The translations under genes were made by a program, and so were the position numbers. The notes under the pieces are model-generated. The model ran no database searches and had not been told where the DNA came from. It worked only from the letters and a program-made list of their open reading frames with translations. Positions 39,917 through 50,455 of a DNA stretch of 64,000 nt are shown here, piece by piece (within the stretch, counting starts at the first letter, position 1; each line of letters starts with the position of its first letter). The stretch comes from Porphyra umbilicalis (taxonomy: Eukaryota; Rhodophyta; Bangiophyceae; Bangiales; Bangiaceae), in assembly GCA_002049455.2 (NCBI GenBank), contig KV918920.1, forward strand, positions 62,001-126,000, read 5' to 3'.

Positions 39917-42900
39917 GCAGACGGGGGGGGGGTGGGGGGGGGGGGGGGTGGGGGACGGCCGCCTGGGGCTCCCGGTCGGGGACCTCCCCCGCTTGCCGGC
40001 GGGCCCTGACGGTGGTGGGGCGGCCGCCGCTGCCGCCGACGCGGCGGCGGCCGCCGACGTCGACCGCCGCCCGTGCACGCCGCCGCCCCCGCCGCCGCGG
40101 CCGACGGTCGGCGGCGACGCGGCGACGGCGGCGGCGGCAGCGGCAGCGGCCGCCGCGGCGGCGGCGGCCACGGCGGCGTGGCGCCCCTGCTTTTATCTCC
40201 CCCCACGGGCGTCGGCCCCCCCCCCCCCCCCCCCCACGGCTTTTTCCCCCACCCCCCCCCCCTGTAGCCCCCCCGTATCCCCCCCGCCCCCTCCACCGCG
40301 TCGCCGCCGCGCACGTGCGCATCGCGCAGCTCGGCCTCGAGGCGGCGCTGCGGCAAGCGACGACCGCCCTGCGGTTGCGCAAACAAATCGAAGTCGCCTA
40401 CCGCGGCGGCCTCGACGCGCCGACCGTCGCCACCCTCTACACGCAGCTGCGGCAGGCGACGGCGGCGGGGCCCGAGGCGGTGCCCCTCCTCTCGGCTGTG
40501 GATGAGGCGCTCGCGCGGGAGGCGGGCGCGCGGGGGGTCGGCATTGCCGTTGCCGACGCGGACGCGCCGCTCGAGGCGCGCCTCGGGCCCCCGGCCGGCC
40601 GCGCGCACCGGGCGGTCGCCGCCGCCGCGGGCTACCGCGTCCCCGTTGATGAGCGCCGCGAGTTGTTGGGGGGGGCCGCCGCCGCCGCGGCGGCGGCGGC
40701 GGCGGCGCAGGAGGGGGTGGGAGGGGGGGTGGGGGGGGGGGGGCGGGCGTCGACCACCGGTTTGCGGGCGACCCCCGGGGGGGGCCTTGGGCCCCGTGGG
40801 GGGGGGACGCCTGGGGGGGGCTCCGCGCCGCCGCGCTCGTGGGGGACCCGCCGGTGGAGGGGGGGGGGGGGGGGGAGGAACCGCCGCCGCGGTGGCGGTG
40901 GCTGCGACGTCCGTGGCGCACGCCGGTGGCGGCGGCGGCGGAAGAGGGGGAGGTCGACGATTTTGACGACGCGGGCGGCTTTGCCGACGGCGTGGGCGGC
41001 TTTGCCGACGGCGTGGGCGGCTTTGCCGACGGCACGGGCGGGCTTGCCGACGTTGCGGCGGCGGCGGCAGCGGCGGTGGCGGCACAGCCGCTGTCGCCGT
41101 CGCTGTCGCCCAACATTGCCGCCACGGGGCTGCGGGTGAGTTGGCGCGCCCGCCGGCAGCAGCCGGTGGAGCCGCGGGACCACCTTTTTCGGCCCCCGCC
41201 GGTCGTGTGGGATGCGCTCCCCATGTGGGGGGCGGCGACGGCCGCAGCAGCGGCGGCGGCGGCCGCCGCAGCGGCTGCCGCCGCCCCCGCCGCCCCGTCT
41301 GTGACCTTTTCCCCAGACACGATTGCTGGGGACGCGCCGCCGGCGTCGCCGTCTGGCTCTGGCGGCGGCGGCGACGGCGGCGGCAGCGGCGGCGGCGGTG
41401 GCGGCAGCGGCGGCGGCGGCGGCGCGGCGAGCATCGGCCGGTGGTTGCCGGGCTGGTGGCCCCTGTGCCTCGGTGGCAGCCGCCGCCCGCCACGGCGGCG
41501 GCGGTCGCCGCCGACGCGCCGGCAGGCGCGGCAGGAGCCCCCCGCGGCGCCCTGGGGCGGCGGCCGCGCCGTCACCTACCCCCCCTCGGACGATGACGAG
41601 GCGCTGCTCGCCGAGGAGCGGGCGGGGGGCCGGTTCCCGCCGGCGGGCGGGCTCCCCCCCGACGGCGGCGGCGGCGGCTGCCGCCCGTGCGGCCCGCGGC
41701 GGACGCCGCGGCGGCGGTGGGCGGAGCGCCCCCTCCGCCAGCAAGCGGTCGTCACGTCGGCAACGGCCGCGACGGCCGCCATGGCCGCCTTCCTCGTCTC
41801 CTTTGTGCTCCTCTCCCGCTCGTACGTGCGGTCCCAGGCGGCGCCGGTCGTGCAGGTGACGCTCACGCGGGAGGCGGTGCTCGATTTGCCGGTCGTGATC
41901 ATTTGCCCCGACTGGCGGGAGGTGCCCCACTTTAGCCGCCAGCCGAGTGCGGCGTACCCCGGGCACCCCATCCTCGCCGTGCGGGCCTTTTCCAACTGGG
42001 AGGCGGGCCGCATCTACGCGTGGCCAAACCTCCTCGACGCGAACGTTGTTGAGATGATCCACGTTGGCGGGTCGGCGGCGGCGGCGCCGTTCCCAAACTG
42101 CTCTGCGCGCCTCAACGCCATGTCGGTCGCCCGCGTGTCGGCCGCGTACGACGGGTTGAACGGGCTGACGCCCGTGCGGGGGTTGGATCCGGGCGCCGAC
42201 GACCGCTGCCGCGTGTGCGTGCGCGTTGGCCGCTCGCCGACGGTGCCGCTAACCGCCGCCGCGCTGTCTTCGGGCTCACCGACGGGCGTTTCAGTGTCGC
42301 TGACGACCAGCGACGCGTTTCAATACTGCGTCGACGGGCGCCGGCGGTCCGCCGACGTGTCACAAACGGTCTTCTCGCGGCTGCTCGCGGCGATGGGCGA
42401 GAAGATCCTCCAACACCGCGCCGCGCTCATTGAGCGCGGCACCATCCGGGTGTCGCCCGACTTTAACTTGACGGAGCGCTTCTCGTCTGGGGACCTCCGC
42501 TGGTTCACCTACTCCCGCGACCCGCGGGACAATGACGAGGCGCGCGGGTCGGCGGACCTCAACTTGACGGGGCTCATCGGCTTCCACTGCAACGTCTACT
42601 TTTTTAGCGGCTACTTTTATCCGTCGGACGACCCGCCGGGCAGCGTCGCCTACCGCCTCAACAGGCGGGGGCTGTGGGAGCCCATCGGGACGGGGTCCGT
42701 CTTTGTCATTCGCGGCGCCGACACGTTTGTCGGCATCTCTGAGGCGTCGCCGCTCGACGTACTAGCGCCCTACCCGACGCGCAACGAACTCAACGCGGCG
42801 CGGCGGGACCTGGCACAGGGGCGCACGTCCCCGTCCCAGGTGCTGGCGGGGGGGGGGGGAGGCACCCCCACCCCCGCGCCCGCCAACGCAACGGTGGCGG

Positions 42901-43544
42901 CGGGTGCGGGGGTGGTCGCCGCCGGCGACGCCACCGGCATGGCAAACGGCGGCGGCGGCGGGGGTAGCGGGGGTGGCGGCGGCGCGGTCGGGGCGGCGGC
43001 GGCCGTGTCGCCCCCCCCCACCCCCACCCCCCCGCCCCTGACGCCGGAGCAGCGCGCCCTCCAAGTGCGCGCCCTCGAGCAGTTCCTCAACCGCTCCGCC
43101 CTCCACATGCTCGTCTACACGCAGGCGGCGGTGGAGACGACGCCGTCGGGCAACGACCTGTCGCGCGCGCGGGAGGTGGCGCTCGTCGGCCAAGGCGAGC
43201 GCTTCCTCCGCCTCGGCCTCTCCCAGTCGATCGGCTATGACGGGACGCCCCGGTTTGCGGCGGAGGAGCTCGCGCGCTCCGAGCTGTCCCTCCCCCGCCT
43301 GCGCTTTTTCGAGGCGGGCGCCTTCTCCGAGTGGCTCTTTGACGTGCGCTACACGAGTTTTGTGACGGCGACCGCGTCGGAAGCGCCGGCCGTCTCCACG
43401 TCGCAGTACGTGGCGGACGTGGCCAACTACTTTGGCGCCTTTACGGGGCTGTCGACGTTTACGCTGCTGATTGTGCCGGCCAACCTGCTCGCCGCGTGGG
43501 TCGCGGGCCGCTGGCGTGACCGCCGGTGGTGGTGGCAGCGGTAG
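39758..43544 (+). CDS. Two-transmembrane DEG/ENaC (ASC)-like channel protein
   Basis: The reliable part is the frame from about 40839 to the TAG at 43542. TM1 follows ATG 41781 (MAAFLVSFVLLSRSYV). A Y..AAPVVQV....LDLPVVIICPDW stretch comes next, mirroring the Y..PV.....FPaVTiC start of the ENaC extracellular domain. The loop of about 480 residues has Cys and five N-glycosylation sites (NCS, NLT twice, NAT, NRS). TM2 is preceded by YVADVANYFGAFTGLSTFTL, with G-x-F-x-G-x-S where ENaC channels have their GxS filter. A short basic tail follows. The N-terminal cytoplasmic part is Ala/Gly/Pro-rich, with three to four GGFADGV repeats and a helical block RIAQLGLEAALRQATTALRL in another frame. I place the start tentatively at ATG 39758 (MAADGADADG). 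Frame changes within G-runs (39.9-40.85 kb) mean introns or length errors there. Ion conduction is inferred, not shown. Confidence 0.5.
40975..41060 (+). repeat. 21-bp coding tandem repeat (GGFADGV)
   Basis: GGCTTTGCCGACGGCGTGGGC is repeated three times, plus a diverged fourth unit. This gives GGFADGV-GGFADGV-GGFADGT-GGLADVA in the cytoplasmic N-terminal region of the channel-like protein. Confidence 0.85.
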
Positions 43545-44568
43545 CAGGCGGCGTGGTCGGGGTTGGGGGAGAAGGGGGGGGGGCTGGCGGCGGGGGGGGG
43601 GGGGGGGGGCTGGGGCCCGCGGTGGGCAGGTGCGGAGGGGGGGATGGATGGTCGGCGTCGGGCGGGGGGCGTGCCTGCGAGCGCCGGGTAGGAGTGGTGG
43701 GGGGAGACGAGATGGCTGGGTGGGCGGAGGAGTCGTTCTTGTCGGGGCTGGCCGCGGCGGTGGTGGCGGCGGGGGTGCCTCGCCGTCGGCGGACCGACTG
43801 GGTGTGTGCAGCCTCTGGCAGGGATCGGGCGCCTTTTTTTTTGGTAACGTATTTAATGTGTTTCAGTTTTTTTTTTTTTTTGGACGCCGCAGGCAACAGA
43901 GCGGTACGGCTCCGCCGTCCCCAACACCGCCCGTCTGCCTACGCGAAACTCGGCGCGCCCGACCCCCCACCCAGTTGCCGGTCTGTCCCTGTCGCATGAA
44001 CCAGCAGCGTGCCGAGCCAATCATCGACGTCGGCTGCAGGGATTGTGGGGTGGTGTTGGTGGGGGACGGGGTGCAACACAGAAAGAGTGCAGCAAAAAGC
44101 GCGCCACGCCGGGATTTTTGGGAGCACGGCTGTATGCGTTGCTTCTCCTAGCCGGAGCGCACGGACGCACGAGCTCTGAGAAAAAATGGTCGATATTTGG
44201 CCCAGAGTGACTAGAGGTGAGTTTCTCTGTTGGCGGACGCCTCGTTTGGCGTGGAGGATGCGTGAGGATGGAAACCCACGATGGGGGGGAACTGGAACGA
44301 CGCCGATACGGCCGATGTCGGCCTTGAAGGTGTACCGGACCTGCAAATTGTGAGATCTGGAGCTGTGTGGGGGTGGGGGGCAGTGGCACGGGGAGGCAGC
44401 AAGTAGAAATGGCTCGGCAGGGCGATTCCATCAGCGGCACGTCACAACCCTTTCTCTATTGTTCTTCGGTTGCGAAGTGCTCTATTCATTTGTGCACCGA
44501 TGTCCATCTTGTTTACTTTCGCTCGCGTGCGCATGTGCGACCCATCGGCCACACACAATTCCCTCGGG
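43545..44568. other. Intergenic region with poly-G tracts and a transposon end
   Basis: The first 250 bp are G-rich runs. At 44108-44134 GGGATTTTTGGGAG and CACGGCTGTA form an inverted copy of the TACAGCCG..CTCCCAAAAATCCC end found at 17.0 and 46.0-46.5 kb. No gene is recognised. Confidence 0.45.
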
Positions 44569-44802
44569 CTACGGAGCGGTATCGAAACAACCGGGCGGGC
44601 GCGTCTCCGGCGTCGCTGCCACGGAGTCGAGCATCGTTTCCGCGAGGCACACTCCGCAGACGGTGGTGTAGGCCAAAGGCGTTCCGCCCGAGCGCAGCTT
44701 AGGGTCTTTACACGCGGGCGTGTCCCTGGTGCGACAGCCGCACCAGAACTTCTCTTCTCCCTTGCATTGGCATGCGTAGATGACCTTGAGCATGTCGCAC
44801 AT
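44569..44802 (-). CDS. Small cysteine-rich protein, 77 residues
   Basis: ATG 44802 lies in a good context (CACCATGT), and the frame ends at a TAG. The protein begins MCDMLKVIYACQCKGEEKFW and has eight Cys with the pattern C2, C11-x-C13, C21-x-C23, C31, then TTVCGVC (C49, C52) and a final C72. Such spacing suggests metal binding or disulfide structure. There is no signal peptide, so a zinc-binding cytosolic or nuclear role is more likely than secretion. The frame is open upstream through a Pro/Ser-rich stretch that is probably 5' UTR. I do not recognise the family. It could be a single exon of a larger gene. Confidence 0.45.
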   Translation of the reverse strand: MCDMLKVIYACQCKGEEKFWCGCRTRDTPACKDPKLRSGGTPLAYTTVCGVCLAETMLDSVAATPETRPPGCFDTAP

Positions 44803-45988
44803 GGTGACCAAGGCGGGGGAGAAATGGCTCGGTGTTGGATGGGTGCGAGTGAAGGAAGGCGTTGAAGACAAGCGGGTACCTTGGAAGGGGAAAGGGTCGG
44901 CTTGTCGAGGGAACGTTGATGGGGAAGGGGCGGCTGCGTGCTTGGGTGGCGCAACCGGGAGGTAAGGATGGACTCGTTTGACGGAGCTCTTGACGAGAAG
45001 TGGGCGCTCCAACAAGGCCTTTGCGCGATGCGGAAATGGCATGCACCCTCCGCGGGACGCACGCGCGTGACAATAGCCGCTGACTCAGTCGAGGCGGCTG
45101 GCAATGGCACTGCCACCTGAGGGGTGCAACGTTGAACGTTTCGCTCTGCCCGCTGCTCGCGAGGGGCTTCCGCTATGAGCGCACGACTGTCTCGATGGTC
45201 GACGGCACCGTAAACCACTGCATGCTCGTAAAGGACCACGTCAGGCGAGTGCTCTATGATAGACCAGGAAAACCCGCAAGGAACCGCCCTCACCTCACCA
45301 AGAGAGGTGAGATTGAGAACTGCAGCCCTTCCGCGGCGCGTCGGCACCGCCTGGCGCCGCTGCCAGACGTTTCCTTCGGTCAGGGCACGAACCTCACAAG
45401 CAGTGTCAAAATGTGATTGTTGCTGATGACGTCAGCCGAATCCATGGAAATTGTTGGCGATGCCTCAGGGATGAAAACGAAAGGCACCTCTGGATCGATA
45501 GAGGTGCTGATTGGTCAACTGGCTCTGTGGATGGTGGGTTCGCAGCCGCCCATTCTTTGTCTGTCGTGTACCCACGTCGACCTTGGCCGATTATGCTACT
45601 ATAGGATATTCTATTGCAGTCTCCCCAATTTTGGCCGGTCCCGACAAGAGCAACTGTGCAGGATAGATGCACGACAGCCATCCACCCGGCCGGATACGAC
45701 CTCACGACCAATTAGAAGTAGCGCGGACTGTAGATTGTTCTTGTCCGGATCGGCTAGAATCGGGAAGACTGCAATACATGTTCATTGGTGCAGCGGGCGA
45801 CTCCATGCAAACTCGACTCTCGCGAGTACAGTGCTGTACCGTGCGGTGCACTTGAAGACGCGGCGCTTCTCCGTATGGCAATGACCCGGGTTCGATTCTC
45901 GCTGCAAGAGGGATCGGTTTGGGCAGGGTGGTGGCGCTGACGTCTGGTCCAGCCGGAGGGTGGCGGACGTTGTCATTTCCATTCGCCT
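44803..45988. other. Gene-free stretch
   Basis: The upstream part is the 5' flank of the Cys-rich ORF. At 45889-45906 GGGTTCGATTCTCG resembles a Pol III B box, but no cloverleaf could be built around it. No other feature was found. Confidence 0.35.
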
Positions 45989-46062
45989 TACAGCCGGTCT
46001 CTCAAACATCCCGCACTCCAACAGTTGCAAAAGAGTTCCAAATCGGCCTCTACGACCCCGCG
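45989..46062 (+). repeat. Second solo end of the Tc1/mariner-like MITE family
   Basis: It begins TACAGCCGGTCTCTCAAACA and runs to CTACGACCCCGCG. It is nearly identical to 17038-17110 and to the left arm of the fold-back 300 bp downstream. Confidence 0.7.
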
Positions 46063-46366
46063 TACGCGGCCGCAGTCCGCCGCGTGAGCCGCTGCTTCGC
46101 CACGCGTGCATAAATGAACTGAGAGCAATGACAGAGTACCATGGTTGTGTGAGACGGAACATCGCTCGTGTCAGACGGGACTGTTTCCGTGTGAGACGGA
46201 AAATCGTGCGTGTGGGATGGAAAAACGTTGGGTTCGCCGTCAGCACCTGTGAACTGTTCCTCTCCGCGCGATCTCTACGTCAAGAGAGTACAGACGGAAC
46301 AACCGCACAAAAACCAGCGGCGGCTGGTAGCTCATCTACGATTGCCAGTGCTGCACATGTCCGTCA

Positions 46367-46504
46367 GTACAGCCGTTCTCCCAAAAATCCCGCACTCCAA
46401 CAGTTGCAAAAGAGTTCCAAATCGGCCTCTACGACCCCGCAGAGGCCGATTTGGAACTATTTGGTAACAGTTGGAGTGCGGGATTTTTCAGAGAACGGCT
46501 GTAC
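46367..46504. mobile_element. 138-bp fold-back MITE, Tc1/mariner-like ends
   Basis: The two arms (46367-46430 and 46441-46504) are almost perfect reverse complements around a 10-base loop, ACGACCCCGC. The ends read GTACAGCCGTTCTCCCAAAA, with TA at both outer edges as in Tc1/mariner insertion. A transcript would form a single hairpin of about 64 bp. Two single-ended relatives are at 17.0 and 46.0 kb. Confidence 0.85.
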
Positions 46505-47749
46505 GTCGTCGTTGCTGTCACGCGGGGTGCCTGAAAAGCCGCGGACCCACACGCGCCAGAACCACCAAACAGAGCTCACAACCAACACCAGCGACGTTCC
46601 CGAGGACGTAGAGCGTGGAGAGGCCCCGGGATGGGGGCCTACCAAATTGTCCAACGCTGTGTCCCACTTTGGGAGCAGTCGCAGCAGCGTGCGAGGCGGG
46701 ACGTGGCGAGATCCCCGACGTCGCGTCGGCGAAGCAGGAGAGCGCATCGAGAGCGACGACACGCATGCGGCCAGAGACGAACAGGGCTGTGCTCGTCAGC
46801 GTTCAAAAGGGATAGGGAAACAGCAAAGGCACGAACACATCGTTTGTTAAGGGCCAAGAACAACATTGCGGCCCCCAAATTTTGGTGTCGAGAGCCATAG
46901 CGTGCGACCCCGTTGAGCCAACTCTCTGAAAGTCAAATCCTGGTGTTCTTGTATGACAGGCCCGTGCCACTTGCGCGGATGCACGTATTTGAGGAGCTGG
47001 CCGCGAGCACTTGTTCTTGCCCAGTGAACGACACTCGAATTCGCGTCTCGCGGATCCTGCTCCACCGCCACCACGCCCTCTCTGTCGACACCGCCGGACT
47101 GGACGGCATGCCGCCAAGGATCCACTCTCCACCCGGTCGGCCCACCAGCTGGACCTGCAGGTGGGAGCCCGTGAGGTCGTGGAGTGTGGCGGTGGCTAAC
47201 GTTCCCGCCCGACGTCTTTTCGCTCGCAGCAGTTGACCCTTACGTGTGCAGCGCCGGCCTCCAATTTGAGGTTGCCGCCCAGCCGACCGCCGCCGCCGCT
47301 GGCGCCACCGCTGCCGCTGCCACTGCAGCCGCCGTAGCGCACGCCCGTGCTGTGTCCCGGTGACGCGCGGGCACAGACATGGAGACCAATGCCGCCGCCG
47401 TCCCTCCCGCTGGCGATGCTGCCTGGGGAGGTATATCAGCAGTAGTTTCTTCCGCGCCCTGAGACCCGGCGGAACCGTCTTTTCTCACCACTGCCTGGTC
47501 GTCGTTGGCCCTTCCCAGGTCGTCCGCCGGTCCTTCCTCTTGTGAACGCCTTTTCGCGTTCCCGTTCCCGTTCCTCCCCCTCTTCCCCCCTCTGGGCGTC
47601 TCTGTCCATGGTTGCAGTTGTTTTCCGTGCCGTCGGTGTTGCGCGTCGCGGCGGGTGCGGGGCCGACGCCCGAGCCATCCGCCTGGTTGCTTGACGGGAG
47701 CACTGTGCGCATCAGCTCCATCTTGGTGCGGAGCGTGGCGCACCGGTGG
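46505..47749. other. Upstream region of the malectin-domain gene
   Basis: No gene is recognised. The region includes the 5' flank of the next gene, and a CT-rich tract at 47550-47600 precedes the likely start. Confidence 0.4.
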
Positions 47750-47773
47750 ATGGGCGTGCGGCGTGCGGCCGCC

Positions 47774-50455
47774 ATGTCGCGAGTGGCGCTGTGCGTGGCG
47801 GCCGCCGTCTCCCTCGCGGCGCTGCTGACGGCGCCCGCCGACGGGCGGCGAGTCGACCTCAAAGTCAACATGGGCGGCGGCCCCGTGTCGGGCGGTTTTG
47901 TCAGCGAGATTGAGGCGATTGACTTGACCGACACGTCCTTTGCCAAGATGCGCGACCACAGCGGCAAGTTGACGGGGCCCTATGCCGAGGTGCTCCAGAC
48001 GCAACGCTTCTCCCGCGAGGAGGACCTCTTCCTACACTTCCCCGTCGACGACGGCGTCTACACGGTGACGCTGCTGTTTGCCGAGACGTGGGACGGCGCG
48101 TGCGAGTCGGGCAAGCGCGTCTTTGACGTGTTCCTCGGCTCCAAGACGTTTGGCGTGCAAAAGGTGCTTGGCAACTTTGACATTTACCGCCACGCCAAGG
48201 GCTGCCACGTCGCCCTGAAGCGCAGCTTCCCCCACATCATCACCAAGGACGGCCTGACGGTGGTACTCCGGCCGATCCGGCAGAACCCGCAGATTGGCGG
48301 CATCATCATATCGGGGCACAGTTACTCGGACACGCTGATGAACTCGCTGCCGCTGGCGCCGGCGCTGCCCAATGATCGCCCAGACTTTAACAGCATGCGC
48401 GCGATGCTCCAGGTGCCCCCAGTCGACCCTGCGCTGCTGTACGACCCGGCGACAAACCCCAAGTTTAACGTCAAGGGCGCCAAGCCGCCGCCCGCGAACG
48501 GCGGAGGCGGTGGTGGCGGTCTTCCTGGCGGCATGCCGGGTGGGATGGCCGGCGGCATGCCGGGCGGCGCGCCTGGTCACCCCGGGGGTATGTCCGGAAT
48601 GAGCGGCGGTCCACCGGGCGCAGTGGCCGCCAACAATTTTGCCGCGGGTGGCGGCGGCGGCGATTATGGTGGGGGTGCCAACGCCTTCGGCGGCGGTGGC
48701 GGCGGCGCGATGGGTGGCGGCCAGGGTGACTTTGGTGGGGGCGCCCCGCAAGGTGCCTGGGGCGCCGCCCCTGGCTTTGGCGGCGGCGGCGGTGGCGGTG
48801 GCGGTGGCGGCTATGGCACTTACTCCCCTCGCCGCCGGTTGTTGACGGTGGAAGAACAGTACACGGGTTCGGCTCCGCCCGCCTACGCAGCCGCGCCCGC
48901 CTACGCGCAGCAGCCGGCGGGGGTGGCGCCGGTGGCGCCGCAGCAGAACCTGTGGCAGCAGCAGCAGCAGGTGGCGGCGGCGGCTGCGGCGGGCGCTGCC
49001 CAGGCGCCCATTACGACGTCGTCCGCGGTGGCGCCCGCGGCGCCCGGCCAGTGGCAGGCGTCCGACCTGGCGCCCGTGCCCCAGGTCGGGGCGCAGCCGC
49101 AGACGGGCATGGCCGCGTCGGTCGGTGTAGGGGGTACCCCGGGACAGGGGCAAGCGCCGGGCTTGTATACGCAGCAAGCTCCGGCCGCGCCGTCGCCCCC
49201 CTCCATGACCGCGCATACGCCAGAGGCGGCTCGCATGGCGACGCCCATCGGGCAGACCTCCCCGACGACGATAGGCTATGGCAGCGTGGCCGTTGCACAG
49301 GGCGGCGGCGGCGTCGGTAGCGTTGGCCCCGCCGGTGAGGCGACCGGCGGCGTCCAGACGCAGCTCGAGGCCAAGCCCCACGGCGCGGCGCCGTTTGCGC
49401 AAGTCCCGCCGGTGCAGCCGGCAGGGGCCTACGCGCCTGCGGCAGCGGTGGCGCCTGGCGCGGCCGCCCCGGGGATGGCGGCGGGCGTGACCCGCACTGC
49501 CGCAACGTCGCCCTCGGTCGACGCGCAAGTGCAGGCGCAGGCGTACGCGCAGGCGCAGGCGCAGGCGCAGGTGCTTGCGGGCCCACTCGGCACCGCCGCC
49601 ACCCCCGGGTCTTATGGCGGTGGCGTGTCGTCGGGCGATGGGGGCTCCACAGGGTCACTGGTGTATGGCACTGCGGCCGGCGCCGCGCCGCTGCACGCCG
49701 ATGGAGGGGCCGCCTCGGGCGCCGCAGAGTCTGTGGCCTCGCCGCAAGCGGGTGGCCCGACGGCGTACGGGGACGTTCCGACCGCTGGCGCGTATGGCGC
49801 GCAGGCGGCGGCGCCCGGTGGCGGCGCGTTGCAGCTCGACATGCATGGGCAAGCGGCACTTCAGCAGGCGACCTACCCGCCGTCGGCCGCCGGTGACGCC
49901 GGCGCGGTCGCGGCGCCGCTAGACGTCGGCATCGCCAGCCGCGCAGCGTCGTACAATGCCGTTGCCGAGTCGATGGCAGCTGTCGTCCCCGGCCTGGCCG
50001 GCAGCGACGGGGTGCCGGTCGTGCGCTCCCTCGACCCGCTCGTGCCCGCCGAGACGACGGCAGCCTCGTATGACGTGCCCCCGCCTGCGGCCGCCACCTA
50101 TGATGTGGCCGGCGGCTGCGTGCACAACGCGACGCACTGCTCGTGCGCGATGCAGCAGGCTTCGCTGCCCTACTCGGCGGGCGGAGGTGACTGCCTGTAC
50201 GTGGAGGATCCAACGTCCTATCCGATGGGCTGCACGCGTGGCGCGTGTAGCGGGCACTATGCGTGCACCTGCGACGCGCCAGCGTCGGTGAACCGGCTGC
50301 TGTGTGGGCGGCGGTTGGCGACGAGCATCCTGGTGCCGGTCGACGCGGCGCGGGGGCCCGTCGGCACAACCGCCAACGGCCAGTCGGTGGTGCCGTGCAG
50401 GCGCGCGGCGTTGGAGGGGTCGGGCGTCCTCGTGCTCGAGCCGGTCAGCCTGTAG
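47774..50455 (+). CDS. Secreted malectin-domain protein with Cys-rich C-terminus
   Basis: ATG 47774 in a GCCGCCATG context starts a 893-residue protein; ATG 47750, eight codons upstream, is the alternative. Residues 1-24 are a signal peptide (MSRVALCVAAAVSLAALLTA). Residues 27-182 form a malectin domain: VDLKVNMGGGPVSGGFVSEI, then YTVTLLFAETW..C..GKRVFDVFLG, and a final GGIIISGHSYSD. The domain binds carbohydrate in malectin and in plant receptor kinases. A Gly-rich stretch (235-350) and a long Ala/Gln/Pro/Gly-rich stretch (350-775) follow. The last 110 residues hold about 12 Cys (CVHNATHCSC, CTRGACSGHYACTC) and suggest a compact disulfide domain. There is no membrane anchor or kinase. A cell-wall or extracellular-matrix role is inferred. 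Read-through of the whole ORF needs no intron. Confidence 0.8.
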   Translation: MSRVALCVAAAVSLAALLTAPADGRRVDLKVNMGGGPVSGGFVSEIEAIDLTDTSFAKMRDHSGKLTGPYAEVLQTQRFSREEDLFLHFPVDDGVYTVTLLFAETWDGACESGKRVFDVFLGSKTFGVQKVLGNFDIYRHAKGCHVALKRSFPHIITKDGLTVVLRPIRQNPQIGGIIISGHSYSDTLMNSLPLAPALPNDRPDFNSMRAMLQVPPVDPALLYDPATNPKFNVKGAKPPPANGGGGGGGLPGGMPGGMAGGMPGGAPGHPGGMSGMSGGPPGAVAANNFAAGGGGGDYGGGANAFGGGGGGAMGGGQGDFGGGAPQGAWGAAPGFGGGGGGGGGGGYGTYSPRRRLLTVEEQYTGSAPPAYAAAPAYAQQPAGVAPVAPQQNLWQQQQQVAAAAAAGAAQAPITTSSAVAPAAPGQWQASDLAPVPQVGAQPQTGMAASVGVGGTPGQGQAPGLYTQQAPAAPSPPSMTAHTPEAARMATPIGQTSPTTIGYGSVAVAQGGGGVGSVGPAGEATGGVQTQLEAKPHGAAPFAQVPPVQPAGAYAPAAAVAPGAAAPGMAAGVTRTAATSPSVDAQVQAQAYAQAQAQAQVLAGPLGTAATPGSYGGGVSSGDGGSTGSLVYGTAAGAAPLHADGGAASGAAESVASPQAGGPTAYGDVPTAGAYGAQAAAPGGGALQLDMHGQAALQQATYPPSAAGDAGAVAAPLDVGIASRAASYNAVAESMAAVVPGLAGSDGVPVVRSLDPLVPAETTAASYDVPPPAAATYDVAGGCVHNATHCSCAMQQASLPYSAGGGDCLYVEDPTSYPMGCTRGACSGHYACTCDAPASVNRLLCGRRLATSILVPVDAARGPVGTTANGQSVVPCRRAALEGSGVLVLEPVSL

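Noticed and set aside
37755..41493. Minus- and plus-strand ORFs of 700-1118 codons across 37.7-41.5 kb
   Set aside because: They overlap one another in several frames and consist of Arg/Pro/Gly/Ala runs. They stay open because the DNA lacks A and T. Only the frames with varied, domain-like residues belonging to the channel-like gene were kept.
45845..45915. Possible tRNA at GGGTTCGATTCTCG
   Set aside because: A B-box-like sequence is present, but the T stem has a mismatch, and no A box or acceptor partner could be found upstream. It may be a tRNA-derived fragment at most.
48032..50369. Minus-strand ORFs of 498 and 452 codons opposite the malectin-domain gene
   Set aside because: They are antisense to a clearly identified secreted protein, and their Arg/His-rich composition is typical of shadow frames.
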